Of a DNA stretch of 64,000 nucleotides, positions 51,460-60,185 are shown piece after piece. The notes beneath the pieces are model-generated. The model was not told the origin of the DNA and did not search any database. It saw only the letters and a list, made by a program, of their open reading frames with translations. Source of the DNA: Paenibacillus silvisoli (lineage in GTDB: Bacteria; Bacillota; Bacilli; Paenibacillales; Paenibacillaceae). Position numbers and translations under genes: made by a program. The first letter of the stretch is position 1, and each line of letters opens with the position of its first letter. The stretch lies in assembly GCF_030866765.1 (NCBI RefSeq), contig NZ_CP133017.1, positions 1,889,001 to 1,953,000 on the forward strand, in the 5' to 3' direction.

Positions 51460-52467
51460 ATGAACATGCTCAATCGCAATGCGGAGGCTTTATTTTGGAT
51501 TGGCAGGTATATGGAGCGGGCGGAAAATCATGCCCGTCTCATTGATGTCCATTATCACCTTCAATCGGACGATATGCATGCGCTGCCAGGAGGAGAGCCT
51601 GGAGAGAAGGCGCAGACGTTGTGCAAATGGGGCCGGATTGTCGATGCGCTAGGCAGCCGGGCAGCCTATGAGCAGCAGTATGGCACGTATACGGAGCAGG
51701 ATGTCGTGCTGTATGTGACGCTCGACCGCGATAACGCCAACTCGCTCGTAACTTGCGTGAACCACGCCCGCGACAATGTCAGAACGCTGCGGGAAAAGCT
51801 GCCCAGCGAGCTGTGGGACGTTACGAACGGCTTCTATCTATGGCTTCGAGAGAAACAAGCCGGCGATTTGACCCGCGAGTCGCCGCATCAGTTTTTCGGG
51901 CGGATCAAGGAATGGGCGGCGCTCTTCCAAGGCGTGACGCAGTCGGTCATGCCGCGCGAGAACGAGTGGCATTTCATCGAGTGCGGCCGCTATTTGGAGC
52001 GGACGGAAAATACGCTTCGCATTATGCAGTCGGCCATAATGTCGAGAACAGTGCCAGCCGCGGGAATGGACGGCACCTCGGATCTTTATCCGTTTCTGCA
52101 GGCGGTGCTGCGGTCCGTCAGCGGCTATCAGACCTTCCGGCGGTATTATGCCGACGGCGTTTCCAAGGAAGCGATCATGGAATTTCTTATTCTGAACGAA
52201 GTGTTTCCGCGTTCGGTCAGCTTCTCGCTGCATGCGCTTGATGAGCATTTAAGAGGCATTCAGCTGCAGGAGAAGCAGCTGCGAACGGCTCATGACCGGA
52301 TGATCCGCCAGGTTGTCAAACTGAAGGCGGAGCTGGCTTGTTTGGAGCGGGAAGATTTGCAGCTCGATGGGGAAGGTCAGGTGACCGGTCGATTGCTGCA
52401 GGCTTCCGGCCAGCTGGGGGGCTCGTTCGCGCATACCTTTTTTCGTATGGGGGAGGTCAGCGCATGA
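51460..52467 (+). CDS. Alpha-E domain protein
   Basis: The 335-aa all-helical protein begins LNRNAEALFWIGRYMERAENHARLID, the alpha-E signature, and has FIECGRYLERTENTLRI near residue 175 and NEVFPRSVSFSLHAL near 247. Its function is unknown; it nearly always accompanies the permuted ATP-grasp gene. ATG 51460 or 51466 could be the start (AAGGA or GGAGGG upstream). Its stop codon overlaps the next start. Confidence 0.9.
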   Translation: MNMLNRNAEALFWIGRYMERAENHARLIDVHYHLQSDDMHALPGGEPGEKAQTLCKWGRIVDALGSRAAYEQQYGTYTEQDVVLYVTLDRDNANSLVTCVNHARDNVRTLREKLPSELWDVTNGFYLWLREKQAGDLTRESPHQFFGRIKEWAALFQGVTQSVMPRENEWHFIECGRYLERTENTLRIMQSAIMSRTVPAAGMDGTSDLYPFLQAVLRSVSGYQTFRRYYADGVSKEAIMEFLILNEVFPRSVSFSLHALDEHLRGIQLQEKQLRTAHDRMIRQVVKLKAELACLEREDLQLDGEGQVTGRLLQASGQLGGSFAHTFFRMGEVSA

Positions 52468-53348
52468 AGCTTTGCATTTCGCACACAACCGAGTACTCAT
52501 ACAGGGAGCCTGTCATGGACAGTGTCAATGAAATCCGGCTGACGCCGTTTACGAATGAACAGCAGTCGTGCTACCAGCATGCTATTTCGGTGGAGCCGAA
52601 CGCATCGCTGTTCAGTTACGACGATTATTTCGGCAATCGGGTTCATGCCTTCTCGGTCAATAAACCGCACCGGAAGCTGACTATTCGCACGCAGATGACG
52701 ATGGTCACGAAGGAGGCCGTAATGCCGGAGGCAGGTCAGAACGGCATGCCGCCGGAGCGGGAGTGGGAAATGCTGGCGACGGATAACGCGATAAATCGGT
52801 TCGCCGAGTATTTGCTGCCGACGGAATATACCGGCATTACGCCGGAGGTGGCCGCTTTTGCCGAGCTGCCGCTTCTTGGCGACCGAAGCGAGGAGGCGCA
52901 CGGCGTCCACAGCTGGCTCGCATATGTCGCGGGCCGGATTCACCGGGAATTCGTATACGATCCGGAGGCGACGGACGTGACCACGATCGCGGGCGAAATG
53001 CTGCGCAGGCGGCGCGGCGTCTGCCAAGATTTTGCCCATCTGATGATTGCCGCTTGCAGGTCTCGCGGCGTGCCCGCCCGGTATGTGAGCGGGTATCATT
53101 TTGTCGGCGATTTGCAGGGAGGCAGCGCGGACTTCGAGCAGGCATCGCATGCTTGGGTGGAAGCGTATGTGCCGGGAACGGGCTGGTGCGGGTTCGACCC
53201 GACTAACAACGCGCTCGTCGGAGAGCGTTACGTGAAGCTGGGCCACGGCAGGGACTATAAGGACATCGTTCCGGTCAAGGGCGTCTATCGGGGGACGAGC
53301 GAGGCGGAGCTGGTTGTTAAAGTGGATGTGAAGAAGGTGGAGGAATAG
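52464..53348 (+). CDS. Transglutaminase-like cysteine peptidase family protein
   Basis: The 294-aa protein has an N-terminal beta-rich domain (HTTEYSYREPVMDSVNEIRL) and a transglutaminase core with the triad Cys in RRGVCQDFAH, His in ASHAWVEAYVPGTGW and Asp in FDPTNN. The start ATG overlaps the alpha-E stop (ATGA), and GGGGGAGG lies inside alpha-E. In such operons the enzyme may act as peptidase or amidase against the product of the ATP-grasp ligase; this is inference. Confidence 0.9.
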   Translation: MKLCISHTTEYSYREPVMDSVNEIRLTPFTNEQQSCYQHAISVEPNASLFSYDDYFGNRVHAFSVNKPHRKLTIRTQMTMVTKEAVMPEAGQNGMPPEREWEMLATDNAINRFAEYLLPTEYTGITPEVAAFAELPLLGDRSEEAHGVHSWLAYVAGRIHREFVYDPEATDVTTIAGEMLRRRRGVCQDFAHLMIAACRSRGVPARYVSGYHFVGDLQGGSADFEQASHAWVEAYVPGTGWCGFDPTNNALVGERYVKLGHGRDYKDIVPVKGVYRGTSEAELVVKVDVKKVEE

Positions 53349-53438
53349 GCCAGCCGGTCGGTCGGGAATAATCGTTTCCAAAATCGGGAAATCTGAGCGG
53401 GTTCATACAATCAGATTACGATGGAGGGAATGATTCGA

Positions 53439-54023
53439 ATGAACCATCTCATCATAGTTGCGCATCCTAATCCCGGCAGCTTCAACCATGCCATAGCAGA
53501 GACGGTGACTCGTGCGTTGCAAGCGAAGGGGCATGAAGTCACCGTCCGCGACTTGTACGCGCTCAAATTCGAGGCCGTCTTGTCCATGGGCGATTTTCAG
53601 GCGCTTCGCAGCGGCGACATCCCTTCCGACATTCGCGCCGAGCAGGAGTTGATCACGAAGGCGGATGTGATGACGTGGATCTATCCGATTTGGTGGACAG
53701 GCCTTCCGGCTATTATGAAAGGCTATGTGGACCGCGTGTTTGCCTACGGCTACGCCTATCAATACGGCAAAGACGGAAGCATCGAGAAGCTGCTGACCGG
53801 CAAGAAAGGCTTTGTCGTCAATACGCACGGCACGCCGACTGATATTTACGAGGGGATCGGCATGCTTGGCGCGCTGCGCAGCACGCTGGATACCGGCATC
53901 TTCGATTTCTGCGGCATCGAAACCGCCGGCCATCTCTTCTTCGGCAGCGTCCCGCAGGTGGACGACGAGGCGCGCAAGGGGATGCTGAAGCAAGTGGAGG
54001 ATGAAGTGGGGCGGCTGTTTTAG
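53439..54023 (+). CDS. NAD(P)H-dependent quinone oxidoreductase, flavodoxin fold
   Basis: The 194-aa protein has the flavodoxin-like opening LIIVAHPNPGSFNHAIA, and FMN and quinone contacts in WIYPIWWTGLPAIMKGYVDRV and NTHGTPTDIY. It resembles the NQO/KefF family of two-electron quinone reductases. ATG 53439 has GGAGGGA about 9 nt upstream; the frame opens earlier at 53421. It probably serves detoxification of quinones. Confidence 0.88.
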   Translation: MNHLIIVAHPNPGSFNHAIAETVTRALQAKGHEVTVRDLYALKFEAVLSMGDFQALRSGDIPSDIRAEQELITKADVMTWIYPIWWTGLPAIMKGYVDRVFAYGYAYQYGKDGSIEKLLTGKKGFVVNTHGTPTDIYEGIGMLGALRSTLDTGIFDFCGIETAGHLFFGSVPQVDDEARKGMLKQVEDEVGRLF

Positions 54024-54042
54024 AGACTTGTTGGTTTTGCGT

Positions 54043-54258
54043 CTAACGGACACGCATGTCCGTTAGACGTTCGTTTCTATGGTTTTATGAATCTAGTGGA
54101 CATCTATGTCCGTCCGTTAGACTCGAAAAACGAGCGTTTAAAGCTCGAAATTCGGTCTAACGGTCAACCATGACCGTTAGAACCCGGTTTTATTCCATTC
54201 ATGTCTCTAACGGTCACGTATGTCCGTTAGCCGCAATAACGTCTCCAAGGTTCGTCAG
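54043..54258. repeat. Four CTAACGG palindromes plus one 50-bp-family unit
   Basis: Palindromes of the form CTAACGG(A/T)CA-N4-TG(T/A)CCGTTAG occur at 54043-54066, 54093-54120 (one inserted base block), 54157-54180 and 54207-54230, at intervals of 50, 64 and 50 bp. Loops differ (cgca, tcta, acca, cgta). A minus-strand unit at 54231-54258 (CTGACGAAC...AGACGTTATT) matches the repeat family at 1819-2006. Smaller hairpins (CTCGAAAAACGAG) lie between. The block fills the gap between two convergent genes. Confidence 0.75.
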
Positions 54259-54280
54259 CGTCACCGCGCTCGAAAAATAA

Positions 54281-54309
54281 AAGCCCTGCAGCAACTGCCT
54301 GCAGGGCTT
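54281..54309. terminator. Bidirectional terminator, mainly for spoVR
   Basis: AAGCCCTGCAG pairs with CTGCAGGGCTT. On the minus strand it is followed by TTATTTTTCG. Confidence 0.8.
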
Positions 54310-54317
54310 CGTCATGT

Positions 54318-55766
54318 TCAAATAAACTTCCGGCTCGTCTTCTTCCCGTCGCAGCTGAACACGATCCGCTTATCCTCGACGACCGTCTCGAGATGGACGG
54401 ATTTGCCCCACAGCTGCACGACGTGAGGGAGCGTCCGCTCGACGTATTTCAAATCAAGCTCCACGCCTTCGTACTGGTGGACGAGGAACAGCTCGCCGAC
54501 GCGGTTGAAGTCGCCGTCCGTGACGACCAGGCTCGGGAACCCGCCGTTGACGCGGGAGGTCACGAGCTGATCGCGGACGTTCTCCCACGCTTTATCGGTT
54601 ATTTTCCACTCGGCGCCTTTCTTCTCGAAGACGTAGAGGTCCAGGTCGTTAACCAGATTCTTCGTCAAATAGTTGCGCAGGAACGAAATGTCCGAGTCGA
54701 ACTCCCGCACCTCGAATATTTTCTCGCGGCCCCGGCCCGGCTGGCGTCCGAAGCGCTCCTGCTCTTCCTTGGACGGTTTATCCCAGCGACGCTCGATATC
54801 CTCGAATATTTTGAGGCCGAGATAGTACGGATTCAGGGAATGCCGAGACGGCTGCACGACGGCGGAGTTCAGCTTGGCGAACTCGATCGTTTCTTCGCTC
54901 GTCAAATCCAGTTCGCGGATAATCCGCTGATGCCAGTAGGAGGCCCAGCCTTCGTTCATGATTTTCGTCTCGATCTGCGGCCAGAAGTAGAGCATTTCGT
55001 CGCGCAGCATCGACATGATATCGCGCTGCCAATCCTGCAGGTACGGGGAGTATTCCTCGATGAACCAGATCAGGTCCTTCTCCGGCTGCGGCGGGAAACG
55101 TTTCGGCTCATTCGCGCTCGCTCTCTCGGCGTTCAAGGCGGCTTGCTCTTCGGCATCGAGCGTCCACAAATCGTCGTACTGGGATTGCTGCTTCTGCGGC
55201 TTATTGGATTGATGCGCTTTGTTGAGCAGCTCGATATATTGCGATTTATCCAGCTTGTAAGGCCGAATGATGGTGGAGTCGACATGCTCTTGTATCGCCA
55301 GCACCGCGTCGATGAACTTCTCGACCGCCTCGGCGCCGTATTCCATTTCGTATTGGCGCACGCGCTCGGCCGTGGCGGACATGCTTTCCACCATATTGCG
55401 GTTCGAGGCGCTGAAGCGCGCGTTATTTTTGAAGAAGTCGCAGTGGGCCAGCACGTGCGCGACGATCAGTTTATTCTGGATGAGGGAGTTGCCGTCCAGC
55501 AGGAAGGCATAACAGGGATTGGAGTTAATGACAAGCTCGTAAATTTTGCTCAAGCCAAAATCGTACTGCATCTTCATCTTATGAAACGTTTTGCCAAAGC
55601 TCCAGTGGCTGAAACGGGTCGGCATGCCGTAAGCGCCGAATGTATAAATGATATCGGCCGGGCATATTTCGTACCGCATCGGGTAGAAATCGAGGCCAAA
55701 TCCTTGTGCAATTTCGGTAATCTCGTCAATGGCACGCTCTAACGCTTTGATCTCATCCTGGTGCAA
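54318..55766 (-). CDS. spoVR: SpoVR family protein
   Basis: The 482-aa protein has the SpoVR hallmarks [47 protein letters not shown] and [13 protein letters not shown]. In Bacillus SpoVR affects spore cortex formation, and in enterobacteria its homologue YcgB works with YeaG (PrkA) and YeaH. The start is TTG 55766 with AAGGGGG 8 nt upstream. An insertion of about 25 residues near position 195 is Gln/Asn/Ala-rich. Confidence 0.95.
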   Translation of the reverse strand: MHQDEIKALERAIDEITEIAQGFGLDFYPMRYEICPADIIYTFGAYGMPTRFSHWSFGKTFHKMKMQYDFGLSKIYELVINSNPCYAFLLDGNSLIQNKLIVAHVLAHCDFFKNNARFSASNRNMVESMSATAERVRQYEMEYGAEAVEKFIDAVLAIQEHVDSTIIRPYKLDKSQYIELLNKAHQSNKPQKQQSQYDDLWTLDAEEQAALNAERASANEPKRFPPQPEKDLIWFIEEYSPYLQDWQRDIMSMLRDEMLYFWPQIETKIMNEGWASYWHQRIIRELDLTSEETIEFAKLNSAVVQPSRHSLNPYYLGLKIFEDIERRWDKPSKEEQERFGRQPGRGREKIFEVREFDSDISFLRNYLTKNLVNDLDLYVFEKKGAEWKITDKAWENVRDQLVTSRVNGGFPSLVVTDGDFNRVGELFLVHQYEGVELDLKYVERTLPHVVQLWGKSVHLETVVEDKRIVFSCDGKKTSRKFI

Positions 55767-55851
55767 TTTCGCTTCCCCCTTGCAACGCGATTGTGTTTCA
55801 TAGCTATATGTATGGGGGGAAAAGGGACGATATGTGCATTATTTGCGCCGC

Positions 55852-56451
55852 TTAATAGAGTGCGCCGGCTTGAATCAGTAGGTTCGCAATGTCGTGATAA
55901 CGTCTGCGTCTGGCGTGAGTCAAAGGCGTGACATCGTCGTGATCCGCCAAATGGACATCGGCGCCGTGCTCGAGCAGCAGGCGGACGACTTCGATATGTT
56001 CGGGGCTTCCCGTGCCGAGAATGATGGCCTCCAATAACGCGGTCCATCCGAGATTGTTGACGTGATTGACGTTGATGTCGCTGTTCGTGAGCAGCTCGCG
56101 CACGACGTCGACGTAGCCGTGCTCCGATGCCGGAATCAGCGCAACGCCGCCGTACCGGTTCGTAATGCGCGTATTGGCGCCGGCCGCGAGCGTCAGCCTC
56201 ACGATCTCCAAGTAGCCCTCCGCTCCCGCGTACAGAAACGGGTTATCGAGCTTGTGATCCTGCTTGTGCAAGTCGGCGCCGGCATCGATCAGCAGCTTGA
56301 CGATCGCCGGATTGTTCGCGTGCGTTGCGGCCAGCATCGGCGTTCTGCCGCGTTCGTCGACGGCGTTCATATCCGCGCCTTGCCCGATCAGCGCTTGCAC
56401 GGCGGCGGCATCGCGCCGCTGGATGGCTTGAAACATAGGAGTAATAGTCAT
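55852..56451 (-). CDS. Ankyrin-repeat protein
   Basis: This 199-aa soluble protein is made almost only of ankyrin repeats, about six, with typical segments GADMNAVDERGRTPML, NPAIVKLLIDAGADLH, YVDVVRELL, HIEVVRLLLEHGADVH and DVTPLTHARRR. It probably mediates protein-protein contacts; the partner is unknown. ATG 56451 has AGGAGG 11 nt upstream, while GTG 56463 overlaps that site. Confidence 0.85.
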   Translation of the reverse strand: MTITPMFQAIQRRDAAAVQALIGQGADMNAVDERGRTPMLAATHANNPAIVKLLIDAGADLHKQDHKLDNPFLYAGAEGYLEIVRLTLAAGANTRITNRYGGVALIPASEHGYVDVVRELLTNSDINVNHVNNLGWTALLEAIILGTGSPEHIEVVRLLLEHGADVHLADHDDVTPLTHARRRRYHDIANLLIQAGALY

Positions 56452-56549
56452 AGCGGATCGCACCTCCTGATCATGAATAGCATAGAATTCAATTATACAA
56501 GTTGCGGATCCCCGCGGCTATGTGATATGGTTAGAGAAATTCGGCAAAG

Positions 56550-56713
56550 GAGGTGTGAGGTAGGATGAATACAGAAATGGTGAACAACCGAGTGAGCCAG
56601 CTTCCAATTGCGATGGCTGGCATCGTGCATGCTTTTGGACGCTACGTGAGAAGTCTGTCCAAATTCGCCGATACGGCACCATTATCTATGCGAAGACGCC
56701 TACCTTAGACCTC
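56550..56713 (+). promoter_or_regulatory. Leader element: SD region pairs with the 3' end of the leader frame
   Basis: GAGGTGTGAGGTAGG (56550-56564, just before the leader ATG) and CCTACCTTAGACCTC (56699-56713, across its stop codon) can pair at 14 of 15 positions, one of them G-U. Together with the terminator that follows, this suggests alternative RNA folds controlled by ribosome position. Confidence 0.55.
56565..56708 (+). CDS. Putative leader peptide of the ABC-F gene (47 aa)
   Basis: A 47-codon frame starts at an ATG preceded by AAAGGAGGTGTG and ends 20 nt before an intrinsic terminator, upstream of the ABC-F gene. The peptide begins MNTEMVNNRVSQLPIAM and ends SMRRRLP. The RRR at codons 43-45 is a +X+ motif at which macrolides and ketolides stall ribosomes in known erm leaders; ErmDL contains the similar S-M-R-L-R. 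No database homology could be tested. It may be a regulatory leader rather than a functional protein. Confidence 0.6.
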   Translation: MNTEMVNNRVSQLPIAMAGIVHAFGRYVRSLSKFADTAPLSMRRRLP

Positions 56714-56727
56714 GATCGGGAACTACC

Positions 56728-56765
56728 GAAGAGTCGCAGGGCATTTTCCTGCGGCTCTTTTTTTG
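56728..56765 (+). terminator. Attenuator terminator between leader and ABC-F gene
   Basis: AAGAGTCGCAGG pairs with CCTGCGGCTCTT, followed by T7. It lies 58 bp upstream of the ABC-F start with no clear promoter between. Confidence 0.85.
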
Positions 56766-56822
56766 TACCGTTCCATGGCGCGAAGGAGTGTACGTCTTCC
56801 TAACAATTGGGAGGATTCCATC

Positions 56823-58751
56823 ATGATTATCGTGAGCGGTCAACATATTCAGAAATACTACGGCGCAGAGCTTGTGCTCGAGGATGTCACGTTTGAAATA
56901 CAGGAGACGGAGCGGGTCGGCCTGGTCGGCCGCAACGGGAGCGGCAAATCGACGCTGATGTCGCTCATTGCGAAGCTGGCAAAGCCCGACGGAGGCCAGC
57001 TGACGATCCGCAAGGATACGAAGGTCGGATACTTGGCGCAAATTCCCGACGCGTGGGAGGACAAATCCGTATACGAAGTGCTGGCATCCGGCTATGCGGA
57101 GCTGTTGGGATGCAAGGCGCAAATGACGCGGCTCGAGCAAGAAATGTCCGACCCGTCGGTCGACGAGCGGCAGCTGGAGCAGCTGCTGCAAACGTACGCG
57201 CGGCTTCAGGAGCGATTCCAGCAGGAAGGCGGCTATGAGCTGGATGCGGGGATCGATACGGTAGCGACGGGGCTGCATATTCCGAAGGAGATGTACGATC
57301 GGCGCTACGGCACCTTGTCCGGCGGGGAAAAGACGAAGCTCGGCCTTGCGGCGCAGCTGATCGGCAAGCCCGACATGCTCTTGCTCGACGAGCCGACCAA
57401 CCATCTGGATTTGGAAGGCGTCCAATGGCTAGAGACGTTTTTGAACGGCTATGAGGGCGCATGCCTGATCGTTTCCCATGACCGGATGTTTCTGGATCGG
57501 GTCGTGACCAAAATCATCGACATTGAAGACGGGGAAGCGGTCACCTATTTAACGAGCTATACCGGCTACGTGAAGGAGAAGGAAGAGCGTCTGCTGCAGC
57601 AGTTCGCCGAGTATCAGGAGCAGCAGAAGGTCATAAAGAAGATGAAGGAAACGATCAAGCAGCTACAGGAATGGGGCAGACTCGCCGGCAACGAGAAATT
57701 TTTCAAGCGTGCCGCGTCCATGCAGAAGGCGCTTGATCGGATGGAGAAGGTGAAGCGCCCGGTGCTCGATCCGAAGGGGGCGGAGTTCCAGCTGAGTCTG
57801 GCGGACCGCTCCGGCAAACGGGTGCTGGAGCTGAACGGCGTCAGCAAGAGCTATGGCGCTCGCCAATTGTTGGACGCAGCCGACGGCACGCTGCTGTACG
57901 GCGAAAAAATTATGCTGCTCGGCCGCAACGGCACCGGCAAGACAACGCTGTTCAAGCTCATTCTCGGCACGGAAACGCCGGACACCGGCACGGTCGATAT
58001 CGGAGCGCGCGTTGAGATCGGCTATCTGGCGCAGCAGCAATACCCGGATGACGAGAAGAAGAGCGTGCTCGCGTATTTCCGGGAGGCGGCAGGCATGGAA
58101 GAGGGCGAAGCCCGCTCGCATTTGGCGCGCTATCTGTTCTATGGCGGCGACGTCTTCAAAGGCGTCAGTCAGCTGTCCGGCGGCGAATGGACGCGGCTGC
58201 GTCTGGCGCTGCTCATCTTGAAGAAGCCGAATATGCTGCTGCTCGATGAGCCGACGAACCATATGGACATCGCCTCCAGAGAGGCGCTGGAAGAAGCGCT
58301 GGAGGAGTTCCCGGGCACGATTTTGGCGGTTTCCCACGATAGATATTTCATCAATCGGCTGGCGGATAAAGTGTGGGAGCTCGACCGCGGCAAATTGACC
58401 GTATATATTGGCGCGTTCGACGATTATGCCGAGAAGCGCAAGCAGCTCCGCGATGCCGCGCAGGGTGAACCGGAGGCAGCGGTAAAAGCAAAGACGGCTT
58501 CAAGTGCGAATACGAAAGCCGCTTCGAGTGCGAGCGCAACCCATACGTCGCAAACCGCTGCCCGTAAGCCGGACCCGTCGAAGCTGGAACGGCTGATCGG
58601 AGAGGCTGAGCACCGCCTTGCCGAGCTGGATACGGAGCTGCAGAAGCAGGCCGATCAAATGGACTCGGAGGCGATTGCCCGGCTATGGCAGGCGCGCGAG
58701 CTGGAGCAAGCGCAGCTCGATGAGCTGTACGCGCAATTGATGGAGCCATGA
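56823..58751 (+). CDS. ABC-F family ATPase (translation factor / ribosome protection type)
   Basis: The 642-aa protein has two ABC domains and no membrane part. Walker A motifs are GRNGSGKST (about residue 39) and GRNGTGKTT (about 371). Signatures are LSGGEKTKL and LSGGEWTRL. Walker B regions end in DEPTNHLD and DEPTNHMD. The interdomain linker (about 240-320) includes WGRLAGNEKFFKRAASMQKAL, and a charged, Ala/Ser-rich C-terminal extension ends in a coiled coil. ABC-F proteins bind the ribosomal E site; some confer resistance to macrolides, lincosamides or pleuromutilins. GGGAGG lies 8 nt before ATG 56823. The upstream leader and terminator support a resistance role but do not prove it. Confidence 0.9.
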   Translation: MIIVSGQHIQKYYGAELVLEDVTFEIQETERVGLVGRNGSGKSTLMSLIAKLAKPDGGQLTIRKDTKVGYLAQIPDAWEDKSVYEVLASGYAELLGCKAQMTRLEQEMSDPSVDERQLEQLLQTYARLQERFQQEGGYELDAGIDTVATGLHIPKEMYDRRYGTLSGGEKTKLGLAAQLIGKPDMLLLDEPTNHLDLEGVQWLETFLNGYEGACLIVSHDRMFLDRVVTKIIDIEDGEAVTYLTSYTGYVKEKEERLLQQFAEYQEQQKVIKKMKETIKQLQEWGRLAGNEKFFKRAASMQKALDRMEKVKRPVLDPKGAEFQLSLADRSGKRVLELNGVSKSYGARQLLDAADGTLLYGEKIMLLGRNGTGKTTLFKLILGTETPDTGTVDIGARVEIGYLAQQQYPDDEKKSVLAYFREAAGMEEGEARSHLARYLFYGGDVFKGVSQLSGGEWTRLRLALLILKKPNMLLLDEPTNHMDIASREALEEALEEFPGTILAVSHDRYFINRLADKVWELDRGKLTVYIGAFDDYAEKRKQLRDAAQGEPEAAVKAKTASSANTKAASSASATHTSQTAARKPDPSKLERLIGEAEHRLAELDTELQKQADQMDSEAIARLWQARELEQAQLDELYAQLMEP

Positions 58752-58869
58752 ACAGGCAGTTCTGCCAAAAAAGCAGGCCGTGTTCGCAATAATATGGTAT
58801 AGTGGAGGTAATTTTAGTTAGATTCTCCTAACAACTAGATTACTTGCCAAGGAGCCGATAATTGCGCCT

Positions 58870-60123
58870 ATGACATCCATCTTAATTTATGAGCTGCATG
58901 GTTTGCTTTATCTATTGGCGGCCTGTATTCTATTGTTCCTTACGCCGAGGGCTCTGCTCTCGCCAAAGCGCCGTATAGTGGTAATTGCAATCATTTTGAT
59001 CGTCGTGACCGTCTGTTACCAGGTCGTGGAGCCGATCGACCCGCTTGTGTTTATACTGCATCTGACGCCGCTTAGCATCTTAATTGCGGCTTTATTCGAA
59101 GGGCTGCTGCCGGGTATCATAATTTGCGGGGCTTTTACGATTTGCGGAAGCGTCTTTGCCGGCTCGGATATCGCGGCGATCTTGGTGAGCAATGCGGCTT
59201 TATTATCGCTCGGGTTATGGTTTCATTACCGCGATTTGTTGAGAGACGGGCTGTTGCTCATTATGGGCCGAGGGCTTCTTCTCATTACCGTCCATACGGG
59301 GCTGTTCGTCCTTGTTTATCATGGCAGAGGGCATGAACTCGCCGTTTCCGGCACTGTCGTGACGTACCTAGGCACGCTTCTCTCCGCTGCGCTCGTGATC
59401 TTGATCGCCTTCAAGGTCAAGAATCAGGAGCAGCTGCAGGAGGAGCTGTATAAGGTAGAGAAGTACCATATGATTGGCCAAATGGCCGCTTCAATCTCAC
59501 ATGAAATCCGCAATCCGCTGACGTCGACGCGAGGGTTTCTGCAAATGATGGGAAAGACGAACATTAGCAACGAGTCGCTGGAACGTTACCGGCTTCACGC
59601 CATCGAAGGGGTGGAGCATGCGAACGCCATTATTACCGACTACTTGAATTACGCGAAGCCTACGATCGAAGAGGCGCGGCTCATTGACGTCAACGCCGAA
59701 ATCGAAGGGCTCGTTCCGTTGATTACGCCTTTATCGGTCATGGCCGGCATCGAGGTCCGCATAGCGCATCAGCAGAAGCAGAAGGCCTATATTTTAGGAG
59801 AGCTGAAGAAGTTTCAGCAATGTCTGCTCAACCTGATGAAAAATGCGATCGAAGCGATGCCGGAAGGCGGGGTATTGTCCGTTTCGACCCGGATCGATAG
59901 CGAGCGCGTGTACATTCAAATTGCCGATACCGGCGTCGGCATGACCAAACGGCAGTTGAAGCGAATCGGCACGCCTTTCTTTACGACGAAGGAGAAAGGG
60001 ACGGGGCTCGGACTTATGGTCGTGGTAAGCCTCGTCAAGGTGATGGGCGGGCAAATTACGTTCAGCAGCAGGTCGGGGAAGGGAACCGTTTGCGAAATTC
60101 GATACGAGCTGCATAAGCCGTAA
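58870..60123 (+). CDS. Sporulation-type sensor histidine kinase (KinB-like)
   Basis: This 417-aa kinase has six hydrophobic segments in residues 5-180 with a 5TM-5TMR_LYT-like layout. The HisKA histidine is in AASISHEIRNPLTSTRGFLQ at about residue 215. The HATPase boxes are NLMKNAIEAMP, DTGVGM, and FFTTKEKGTGLGL. The HEIRNPLT H box and the membrane layout resemble KinB and other phosphorelay kinases feeding Spo0F. No response regulator is adjacent, as is usual for such kinases. AAGGAG lies a rather long 14 nt before the ATG. Confidence 0.85.
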   Translation: MTSILIYELHGLLYLLAACILLFLTPRALLSPKRRIVVIAIILIVVTVCYQVVEPIDPLVFILHLTPLSILIAALFEGLLPGIIICGAFTICGSVFAGSDIAAILVSNAALLSLGLWFHYRDLLRDGLLLIMGRGLLLITVHTGLFVLVYHGRGHELAVSGTVVTYLGTLLSAALVILIAFKVKNQEQLQEELYKVEKYHMIGQMAASISHEIRNPLTSTRGFLQMMGKTNISNESLERYRLHAIEGVEHANAIITDYLNYAKPTIEEARLIDVNAEIEGLVPLITPLSVMAGIEVRIAHQQKQKAYILGELKKFQQCLLNLMKNAIEAMPEGGVLSVSTRIDSERVYIQIADTGVGMTKRQLKRIGTPFFTTKEKGTGLGLMVVVSLVKVMGGQITFSSRSGKGTVCEIRYELHKP

Positions 60124-60129
60124 AAATAA

Positions 60130-60175
60130 AAGCACTCCTCTCGGCGGCATCTTGAGCCGGTGTTGAGGAGTGCTT
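60130..60175. terminator. Bidirectional terminator between the kinase and ltaS-like genes
   Basis: AAGCACTCCTC pairs with GAGGAGTGCTT. The minus strand continues TTATTTTTA. Confidence 0.8.
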
Positions 60176-60185
60176 ATTTGTTTGG

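Noticed and set aside
54043-54258. CRISPR array
   Set aside because: The repeats are palindromes with 4-nt loops at 50-64 bp spacing, the intervening sequence is itself related, and no cas genes are present.
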